A stretch of DNA of 13,555 nucleotides, from the NCBI GenBank assembly GCA_035627835.1, contig DASPKX010000169.1, forward strand, positions 1 through 13,555, given 5' to 3'. The stretch comes from DASPKX01 sp035627835 (lineage in GTDB: Bacteria > Verrucomicrobiota > Verrucomicrobiia > Limisphaerales > SXQI01). Numbering within the stretch: position 1 is the first letter of the stretch; every line of letters starts with the position of its first letter. The notes under the pieces are model-generated. The model saw nothing but the letters and a program-made list of their open reading frames with translations, searched no databases and was not told the origin of the DNA. This document shows, piece by piece, positions 7,481 through 13,555 of the stretch. The position numbers and the translations under genes were made by a program.

Positions 7481-9376
7481 CTAATCCGTCCGCCGTACCC
7501 GGAAGTATCCGGCACCGCCGCGTAACGGAGCGATCGCGCGCCAACGGTCCCCATCCTGAACCAGCGGTTCGGCTACTGCCGTCCATGTATTCAAGTCGGA
7601 GCTGAACTCAAGAGCCGCGTCATAGACCCCAACAAATATGTGCGCGTAATCACCCTCAGCGCTTACAGCGATCTGGATCGTTGGGCTCCCAGCGGCGGGG
7701 GGCAGCTTCGTTACCGGTTCTTCGATGGCCGGTCCTGGCTCGATTGTTGTTGGCGGAAGCGGATCATCCTCTCCCGCTGATGGTTCTTCCGTGTGAGGAG
7801 GTTCCTCGGCCGGTTCCTCTGGAACTGGCGTAATGATTATGTCCGGCAGGAGGCTGTCCTCAACCGGGGGTTCATTTTGCTGCACCGCAGGCCGAAAAAC
7901 TGCATGGATCGACATGTTGGTGGTCACCGTAATCTCCACTGGATTGAGTGTGCTCGTGATGCTCCCAGTCCAACCCTCGAAACTATAACCCGGAGCAGGG
8001 TCTGCGCGCAGGACAGTAGTTGACCCAGTGTAGAGCGATTCGTTATCCAACCTCTGCACGTTGCCGCCTTCCTCATGTGGCAGCTCCAGATTCCATTTTG
8101 GGCTGAAAAGCGCCGCCAGATTCAATCGACCGCCCGTTGTGGTTTTTCCAATCAACCCTGGAACTTTGTCACTGGCAGCAACGAGCCGATTAATGAGGGA
8201 AACATGGCTTTCGGCCGGAAAGGTCGCCTTAAGCAGAGCTAAAGCGCCCGCCACGTGCGGCGACGCCATCGAAGTGCCACTTGAATACTCGTAGGAGTCG
8301 TCGGACCCGTTCCAAGTGGAGTAAATCCATGAGCCAGGGGCAGCCATCGTCACCGTGGCCGCTCCGTAATTTGCATAGGCAGCATCCAGAGTGTCGTCCC
8401 TTGATGTGGCTGTGACAGACACCACGTTGTCCAGTTTGTAACTGGAGGGGTAGCTCGGCAGCAGGTCGTTGTTTGCGGCATCATTGCCAGCCGCTGTAAC
8501 GAAAATAACGCCAGCGTTTCGTGCCCGCGCAATAGCTCTCTCCAGAGTGTAGGAGTACGCGCCGCTGCCCCAGCTCGCGTTGATCACCTTCGCCCCGTTT
8601 CGGATCGCGTAATCGATGCATTGCACCGCATCCGACGTGTGGCCCCCGCCGTCCGCATCCATGAACTTCAACGCCATCAGGCGCACATTCCAGCAAACGC
8701 CGACCACACCCACACCATTGTTGCCCACGGCTCCAATCGTTCCGGCGACATGGGTGCCATGGCCGTTGTCATCCCAGGGCAGCCCGTCGTTGTAGATGGC
8801 ATCTATGCCATGAATGTCATCAACGATCCCATTGGCGTCATTATCCAGGCCATCCACCCGCTCCCGCGAATTGACCCACATGTTCGCCTGAAGATCCTCG
8901 TGGGTGTAGCGAATGCCGCTATCAATCACGGCGACGACAACATTGAAGGCATTGCGCGCGAACTCCCATGCTTGAGGGGCGTCGATATCGCCGCCATTGT
9001 AAGGATTCTGCAGCCCCCAAAGGGCCCCCGCAGCCAAGGCGGGATCGTTCGGCAGTGACGATGCACGAATCGGATAATCAGGTTCAGCGAACTCTGCTAA
9101 GCCGGACGCTTGGTACTCGGCGGCTACCTGCGCAGCCTTTTCGCCCTTCTGCAGCTCGATGACATGAAGGCCGCCTGCTTCCTTGAGCTTCTTCTTGATC
9201 TTCCGCTTCTTGGCCTTGTGTTCCTTCTCAAGCTGAACTGAGGCTTGCGCCGATTTCGGCGCCACGAGAACCCGTTCCGGGAGCGCCGCTTTTGTGCTCG
9301 CGAACAATCCTGTCACACCCAGCGCCAAAAGGGCGCGGGTTGCCCGGAATATATAATCTTTAGCGATCAAAGACAT
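7481..9376 (-). CDS. Secreted S8 subtilisin-like peptidase with InlB-type repeat and C-terminal module
   Basis: A 631-residue secreted serine protease. The signal peptide is MSLIAKDYIFRATRALLALG...ASTKA. The propeptide contains a very basic run (KEHKAKKRKIKKKLKEAGG) and ends near AEPDYPIRASSLPNDP. The catalytic domain (~125-400) holds Asp152 in AVIDSG, His206 in GHGTHVAG, the oxyanion Asn in TAAGND and Ser369 in GTSMASPHVAG. After it comes an InlB/bacterial-repeat-like domain (GGNVQRLD...APGYSFEGWTGSI...NMSIHAVF), then a ~70-residue Pro/Glu-rich linker, then a terminal beta module ending YFRVRRTD. The start at 9376 has a credible ribosome site (AGGA about 7 nt upstream) and a proper signal peptide. 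The frame extends upstream to 9598 but without signal-peptide character. No LPXTG or PEP-CTERM anchor is seen. Confidence 0.93.
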   Translation of the reverse strand: MSLIAKDYIFRATRALLALGVTGLFASTKAALPERVLVAPKSAQASVQLEKEHKAKKRKIKKKLKEAGGLHVIELQKGEKAAQVAAEYQASGLAEFAEPDYPIRASSLPNDPALAAGALWGLQNPYNGGDIDAPQAWEFARNAFNVVVAVIDSGIRYTHEDLQANMWVNSRERVDGLDNDANGIVDDIHGIDAIYNDGLPWDDNGHGTHVAGTIGAVGNNGVGVVGVCWNVRLMALKFMDADGGGHTSDAVQCIDYAIRNGAKVINASWGSGAYSYTLERAIARARNAGVIFVTAAGNDAANNDLLPSYPSSYKLDNVVSVTATSRDDTLDAAYANYGAATVTMAAPGSWIYSTWNGSDDSYEYSSGTSMASPHVAGALALLKATFPAESHVSLINRLVAASDKVPGLIGKTTTGGRLNLAALFSPKWNLELPHEEGGNVQRLDNESLYTGSTTVLRADPAPGYSFEGWTGSITSTLNPVEITVTTNMSIHAVFRPAVQQNEPPVEDSLLPDIIITPVPEEPAEEPPHTEEPSAGEDDPLPPTTIEPGPAIEEPVTKLPPAAGSPTIQIAVSAEGDYAHIFVGVYDAALEFSSDLNTWTAVAEPLVQDGDRWRAIAPLRGGAGYFRVRRTD

Positions 9377-9699
9377 TGCCAATCCTGCTGCTAAGGGAAA
9401 AGGACGGGAAGGTAACACAGAAACCCGCCTTCGCAACGGAGGCGCGCAGGTTTCTTGGAATTTGCAGCAAAGCTGGCCGCTGAGGTTTTCCCTCAACGCC
9501 CCATCAGTGCGGGGAGGCATTGCTCGGCTGCGGCGCTTGCTGCAATCTCTCGAAGTCTGCTGCTCGCGCGGTGAGTTATGCAAACGCTTGCTGATCAAGC
9601 GTCCGCCCGGGCATCCAGCTGGGAGTCACGACAGTGCGCATAGCACAGGAGCACGAAGTGGGAGGCGTCTTGCGTTCAACCGCCGCACGAAAGCGGTCA
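9377..9699. other. Divergent intergenic region between S8 peptidase and treS
   Basis: About 320 nt separate the two divergent starts (257 nt if treS starts at GTG 9634). It should hold the promoters for both the leftward protease unit and the rightward treS-malQ unit, but I cannot pick a convincing -35/-10 pair on either strand. What is visible is a cluster of small inverted repeats: 9420-9454, TGAGG/CCTCA at 9481-9495, and CCCC/GGGG at 9499-9514. GGGAG at 9621-9625 sits 8 nt before GTG 9634 and could act as a Shine-Dalgarno there. No tRNA or small gene is evident. Confidence 0.5.
9420..9454. repeat. Inverted repeat / hairpin in the S8 peptidase leader
   Basis: GAAACC (9420-9425) pairs with GGTTTC (9449-9454), and directly inside it CGCCTT (9426-9431) pairs with GAGGCG (9439-9444, one G-T pair) around a 7-nt loop. 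A 4-nt bulge (9445-9448) lies on one side. It lies 44-78 nt upstream of the protease ATG, so on the minus strand it would be in the 5' leader or promoter zone. It has no T-tract on either strand, so it is not a typical intrinsic terminator. It could be an operator or a leader stem; function unknown. Confidence 0.45.
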
Positions 9700-12600
9700 A
9701 TGTCTCGGGCCGTGCGGGATCCGGGATGGTATAAAACAGCGATCATTTACGAGCTGCACGTCCGCTCATTTGCGGACGGAAACGCTGATGGCATCGGCGA
9801 CTTTCAAGGGCTGATCGAAAAACTGGATTATATCCAGGAACTCGGAGTTACGGCCGTCTGGCTGCTGCCGTTTTATCCTTCGCCGCTCAAGGACGACGGC
9901 TACGACATTGCTGATTATTACAGCATCAACCCTTCGTATGGGACGCTCAAAGACTTCGAGCGTTTTATGAAGGAAGCCCACGCTCGCGGGTTAAAAGTAA
10001 TCACTGAATTGGTGCTGAACCACACGTCCGACCAGAACTCTTGGTTCCAGCGCTCTCGCCGGGCGGCTCCAGGCAGTGTTGAACGAGACTTCTACGTCTG
10101 GACCGACAACCCCGAAAAGTACAAAGAGGTCCGGATCATTTTCAAAGATTTTGAGCCTTCCAATTGGAGTTGGGATCCCGTAGCCAAGGCTTACTACTGG
10201 CACCGCTTTTACGCACACCAGCCCGACTTGAATTTCGACAACCCAGCGGTTCACTCAGAAATCCTGAAGGTCATCGATTTTTGGTTGGATAAAGGTGTCG
10301 ATGGTTTTCGCCTGGATGCCGTGCCCTACTTGTACGAACGCGAGGGCACCTCGGGTGAAAGCTTGCCTGAGACGCACGAATTCCTGCGCAAAGTGCGCAG
10401 CCACATCGACACGAAGTATGGCGATCGCGTTTTGTTAGCGGAGGCAAATCAATGGCCCGAAGATTCTGTGGATTACTTCGGCAAGGGGAAAGGCGACGAA
10501 TGCCATATGGCCTTCCATTTCCCGGTTATGCCACGGCTTTTCATGTCCGTGCGAATGGAGGACCGCGTTCCTGTTGTCGATATTCTTGAGCAAACGCCGC
10601 CATTGCCCGAGACCGGCCAGTGGGCTCTGTTTCTGCGCAACCATGACGAGCTGACTCTGGAGATGGTTACAGATGAGGAGCGTGACTTCATGTACAAGGC
10701 GTACGCTCAGGAGATGAAGGCGCGCATCAACCTCGGCATCCGGCGTCGGCTAGCGCCTTTGCTCGGCAACAACCGGCGCAAAATTGAATTGCTCAACCTT
10801 CTCCTCCTGTCACTCCCAGGCACCCCTGTCATCTACTACGGCGATGAGATTGGGATGGGCGATAACATCTTTCTCGGGGATCGAAACGGCGTCAGAACGC
10901 CCATGCAATGGAGTTCTGACAAAAACGCTGGCTTCTCTCGCGCGCATCCCAACGCCTTGTTCCTCCCGATTGTTCTGGATCCGGAGTATCACTACGAAAC
11001 CATCAACGTCGAAACGCAGCAGCGAAGCCCCAGCTCATTGCTTTGGTGGATGCGCCGCACACTTCAGCTCCGCAATCGCTGGAAAGCTTTTGGCCTCGGC
11101 GGCATGACGTTTCTCCATCCGGACAATCGCAAGATCCTCGCTTACATCCGTTCGCACGAGGACGAGCACATCCTGGTGGTCGCAAATCTCTCGCGATTTT
11201 CCGAGCCGGTGCAGCTGGATCTAACCCAATTCAAAGGCTTTATCCCCGTGGAGCTTTTCGGGAACACGCGTTTTCCGGAAATTACCGATGAGGCATACCG
11301 GCTGGCGCTCGGCCCGCACTCCGCCTACTGGTTTGCGCTCAAGCCCTCAAAGCCAACGGTTACAGTTGCGAGCCAGGGATCACCTTTCACGCCCGCGCGG
11401 ATTCTCGGTTCCGTGGATGATTTGCAGAAAGGCCCAATCCGCCGCCAACTGGAGCGGGCCATCGTTGACTACTGGAGCGCGAGCGAAGCGTCTCCGCGTG
11501 GGGGCGCGTCCATTAGCGCCTTTAGAATCCGTGACCTCATCCGCCTTCCAAGCCGCGCACCCGAGGCCTCGTTCCTGGCCATCGGAATGGCGGAGATTCC
11601 TCGGCATGAGCCAGAGATGCATGCGGCGCTCCTTACGGTCTTGCCAGCATCTCCTCGGCGAAATGCTTTCGCTACCAAAGGCCGAGTCATCGCGGAACTC
11701 GGCGCGGAGGATGGCAAGAAGCCGCGGCTTGTTGTTGATGCAAGTTCAGCGCCCGCTGCTGCCTTAGTTGAAGCGCTGCACCTCTTGCAATCGGTTGACG
11801 GCGCGGCTGGGAGCCTCGGAGTCACAACCCTTGCCGCGGATGGCGGGTTGAAGAAGCTCCGCGGCCCTTTGCGGCAGATGCACTCAGTCCCCCTGACTCT
11901 CACCACCATCGCAAATGAAACGCGGGCGTTGCGCATCTCCCATCGGCTTGACCCCGATGGGCGCCTTGATCTCCTGTTTGCCCGCAGTCTCACCCAACGC
12001 TTCAAGCGTGCGGTCCCTCTCCTGGCGTCCATCGACTACTCGCACACGAGCGGCGCTGAGTGGAATCTCGCAATGTTATTTGAATGGAGCGGTGAGCATA
12101 AATCCGCATACCAACAAACCTGCGACGCGCTCGGGCGGTTTGTGGAGCGTGCTCGCTCCTTAACGAAAACCCCGCCGACAGCGTCAATGGACCTGCTGGA
12201 AATGGTTCAGCATGCCCAGTCTGCTAAGGAATTGGAGATACCGACAGAACTCGGCACTTTCCCAAACTGGCTGCTGCTGCTCGGACAACGCGTGGGTGAG
12301 ATGCACGTCGCGTTGGCCGGGGAGACACAGTTTCCGGAACTTGCTCCGGAGGAATTCACCCCCTTCTACCAGCGCTCCTTATATCAGTCCGTCCGCAACC
12401 ACCTCCTCAACGGTGTGGATCTCGTGCGTAAAGCCGCGCGCGCGGACCACAAGCTTCATCCCGCAGCCACGAGCTTCGCGAATGGCGCCAACGAAGCCTT
12501 GAAAATTTTGCGCGGCATCTTCGAGCGGCCAATGCAGGGGGTTCGCCTCCGTTGCCATGGCGAGCTTGACTTGCGGAATATCGTTCACACAGGCAAAGAC

Positions 12601-12999
12601 TTTCTGATTGTGCCGGTTCCTCTCGGCACCGGCGGGTTTGCAAGCAAGCGGGCCATCAAACGAACGCCGTTGCGCGACGTCGCCTTTATTCTTCGTTCCC
12701 TCCAGCAGTGCGCGTGGCGTGAGTTCCGCGGATCGAACGGCGTGGCCACGCCAAGGGATGAAGAGCGTCTGCGCAGCTGGCTCCAATTCTGGCAACGAGG
12801 GGCGATGACTACTGTTCTCCATGGCTATTTCCAAGTCATGGGAAACAAAAAGCTTCTCCCCGCTTTGCCTGAGCAGATCGCGCTGCTGCTTCGCGCCCAC
12901 ATGATTGATCACGCAGTGGGGCAGCTGACCGAGATCGTTGAATCGAATCCTGGGGCGATCCTCCCGCACCTGGAGCAGATAGACCTCCTCTCCAAATGA
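9700..12999 (+). CDS. treS: Trehalose synthase (maltose glucosyltransferase) fused to a degenerate maltokinase-like domain
   Basis: A predicted cytoplasmic protein of 1099 residues. Residues 1-~545 are a GH13 trehalose synthase interconverting trehalose and maltose. It opens with PGWYKTAIIYELHVRSF; catalytic residues are Asp206 (DGFRLDAVPYL), Glu248 (LLAEANQW) and Asp316 (LRNHDEL), followed by GDRNGVRTPMQW and a C-terminal beta domain. Residues ~560-1099 match the fused maltokinase domain of TreS-Pep2 proteins: LGQRVGEMHVALA (~861), YQRSLYQS (890-897) and KRTPLRDVA (987-995) are kept. The active-site motifs are not. The N-lobe Lys position is Arg745, HGD.H..Q has become HGELDLRN (Glu955, Asp957), and the metal-binding IDFEGEP has become VPVPLGTG (Pro972). 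It therefore looks like an active synthase with a pseudokinase tail. ATG 9700 begins the family-like sequence; GTG 9634, with a better Shine-Dalgarno, would add 22 residues. The last four bases form an ATGA overlap with malQ. Confidence 0.95.
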   Translation: MSRAVRDPGWYKTAIIYELHVRSFADGNADGIGDFQGLIEKLDYIQELGVTAVWLLPFYPSPLKDDGYDIADYYSINPSYGTLKDFERFMKEAHARGLKVITELVLNHTSDQNSWFQRSRRAAPGSVERDFYVWTDNPEKYKEVRIIFKDFEPSNWSWDPVAKAYYWHRFYAHQPDLNFDNPAVHSEILKVIDFWLDKGVDGFRLDAVPYLYEREGTSGESLPETHEFLRKVRSHIDTKYGDRVLLAEANQWPEDSVDYFGKGKGDECHMAFHFPVMPRLFMSVRMEDRVPVVDILEQTPPLPETGQWALFLRNHDELTLEMVTDEERDFMYKAYAQEMKARINLGIRRRLAPLLGNNRRKIELLNLLLLSLPGTPVIYYGDEIGMGDNIFLGDRNGVRTPMQWSSDKNAGFSRAHPNALFLPIVLDPEYHYETINVETQQRSPSSLLWWMRRTLQLRNRWKAFGLGGMTFLHPDNRKILAYIRSHEDEHILVVANLSRFSEPVQLDLTQFKGFIPVELFGNTRFPEITDEAYRLALGPHSAYWFALKPSKPTVTVASQGSPFTPARILGSVDDLQKGPIRRQLERAIVDYWSASEASPRGGASISAFRIRDLIRLPSRAPEASFLAIGMAEIPRHEPEMHAALLTVLPASPRRNAFATKGRVIAELGAEDGKKPRLVVDASSAPAAALVEALHLLQSVDGAAGSLGVTTLAADGGLKKLRGPLRQMHSVPLTLTTIANETRALRISHRLDPDGRLDLLFARSLTQRFKRAVPLLASIDYSHTSGAEWNLAMLFEWSGEHKSAYQQTCDALGRFVERARSLTKTPPTASMDLLEMVQHAQSAKELEIPTELGTFPNWLLLLGQRVGEMHVALAGETQFPELAPEEFTPFYQRSLYQSVRNHLLNGVDLVRKAARADHKLHPAATSFANGANEALKILRGIFERPMQGVRLRCHGELDLRNIVHTGKDFLIVPVPLGTGGFASKRAIKRTPLRDVAFILRSLQQCAWREFRGSNGVATPRDEERLRSWLQFWQRGAMTTVLHGYFQVMGNKKLLPALPEQIALLLRAHMIDHAVGQLTEIVESNPGAILPHLEQIDLLSK

Positions 13000-13555
13000 A
13001 GCAACTGGAGGAAGCATCTCTTTTGCAAGCTGCCAAAGCAGCAGGGATTCAGACGGAGTATGTGAATGATGCCGGACGCACAAACCGCGTCTCATCAGCC
13101 GCCATTGGCGAGATCCTGGAAGCTCTGCGCAGCCCTCCACCCCGGGGCAGCGCCGCCGGATCAGCAGAACGGGCGTTGATCGTTGAGCCCGTGTTTGTCT
13201 TCTGGGGTGGCGCTCTCCCAAGAGTTACATTCCTGATTCCGCTGGGGTTGAAGGAAACCGACTTTCATTTTGAGATCAAGGGGGAGCAGGGTGCGCCGTT
13301 CAGCAGCGAAGTTGATTTAACGGTCAAGACCAGCGCACAGACACGCAAGGCAGAGCTTCGGTTCCGCAAGGCGCTCCCTATTGGTTATTACACGTTGTCC
13401 ATCTGCAGCCCCGCAGGCAGCGCTGACGTTTTGCTCATCAGCGCGCCATTGAAGGCTTACGGCAGCGAGGATCTGCCCCGCCAATGGGGGATCTTCGCGC
13501 CCATGTACGCTCTCCGCTCCTCGAAAGCTTGGGGCGGTGGGACGTTCAGCGATTT
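12996..13555 (+). CDS. malQ: 4-alpha-glucanotransferase (MalQ, GH77), N-terminal part (continues past window)
   Basis: Amylomaltase transfers glucan segments between alpha-1,4-glucans and releases glucose. Only the first 186 residues are in the window. The start ATG overlaps the treS stop as ATGA, so translation is probably coupled. The N-terminus (LLQAAKAAGIQTEYVNDAGR...VSSAAIGEILEAL) matches the MalQ N-terminal 'A...GI.T.Y.D..G....V....L..+L.AL' region. A beta-sandwich-like stretch follows (PRVTFLIPLGL...YYTLSI). The conserved entry into the barrel is WGIFAPMYALRSSKAWGGGTFSD, comparable to 'WG...PLY.LRS..+WG.GDF.D' in the family. The catalytic Asp and Glu lie beyond the window and cannot be checked. 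Together with TreS it suggests a trehalose/maltose/glycogen interconversion operon. Confidence 0.85.
   Translation, partial: MKQLEEASLLQAAKAAGIQTEYVNDAGRTNRVSSAAIGEILEALRSPPPRGSAAGSAERALIVEPVFVFWGGALPRVTFLIPLGLKETDFHFEIKGEQGAPFSSEVDLTVKTSAQTRKAELRFRKALPIGYYTLSICSPAGSADVLLISAPLKAYGSEDLPRQWGIFAPMYALRSSKAWGGGTFSD

Noticed and set aside
7401..7586. 62-codon N-terminal extension of the nucleotidyltransferase to ATG 7586
   Set aside because: It would overlap the 3' end of the subtilase gene by about 106 nt, and the added residues have no resemblance to the fold's N-terminus.
9377..9598. 74-codon N-terminal extension of the S8 peptidase
   Set aside because: Its translation is Arg/Cys-rich without signal-peptide features, whereas ATG 9376 has a ribosome site and is followed by a good signal peptide.
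12379..13221. 280-codon open frame on the minus strand, antisense to treS and malQ
   Set aside because: It spans the junction of two well-supported plus-strand genes and its translation shows no recognisable domain; long antisense frames are expected in GC-rich coding DNA.
1..13555. CRISPR arrays, IS elements, att sites, tRNA or rRNA genes
   Set aside because: I looked for repeated spaced units, transposase motifs, terminal inverted repeats and RNA gene signatures by eye and found none; the window is almost fully filled by protein genes.

Overview
The window looks like chromosomal DNA of a Gram-negative bacterium of the Verrucomicrobiota, probably the Pedosphaera/Limisphaera side. Three things support this. 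A pseudopilin-like protein carries the H-X9-DG C-terminal signature that is greatly expanded in Planctomycetes, Verrucomicrobia and Lentisphaerae. A secreted subtilase ends in an 'S.DL..WT...YFRVR'-type module common at the ends of verrucomicrobial secreted proteins. An RND inner-membrane efflux pump implies a Gram-negative envelope. The phylum call is inference. I see no rRNA, tRNA, CRISPR, insertion sequence or phage genes.

Layout. (1) 1-1298 (+): C-terminal half of an RND efflux permease, cut by the window edge. (2) 1295-3448 (-): a compact RNA-metabolism and repair operon, phoH-like ATPase > ybeY > recO, with gaps of 2 and 10 nt; recO overlaps the RND gene tail to tail by 3 nt. (3) 3575-6671 (+): a type II pseudopilin-like secreted protein, then 25 nt later an S9 (DPP-IV family) peptidase. 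(4) 6710-9376 (-): a secreted S8 subtilase with an InlB-like repeat and a Pro/Glu-rich linker, followed by a small nucleotidyltransferase and an overlapping 70-aa ORF. (5) 9377-9699: the divergent intergenic region, with small hairpins. (6) 9700-13555 (+): trehalose synthase (TreS) fused to a maltokinase-like domain, with an ATGA overlap into a 4-alpha-glucanotransferase (malQ-like) that runs off the window.

How the genes work together. PhoH-like protein, YbeY and RecO form a housekeeping cluster seen in many bacteria. TreS and MalQ form an alpha-glucan module: TreS interconverts trehalose and maltose, and MalQ moves glucosyl or maltosyl units between alpha-1,4-glucans. In the usual TreS-maltokinase route the kinase makes maltose-1-phosphate for GlgE. 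Here the kinase-like half keeps its scaffold motifs but has lost the residues expected for ATP and Mg binding and catalysis, so it reads as a pseudokinase. That is the most interesting observation in the window. The nucleotidyltransferase plus overlapping small ORF is a weaker candidate for an uncharacterised two-gene module. The rest is ordinary chromosome, and I do not see a convincing new multi-gene defence or mobile system.
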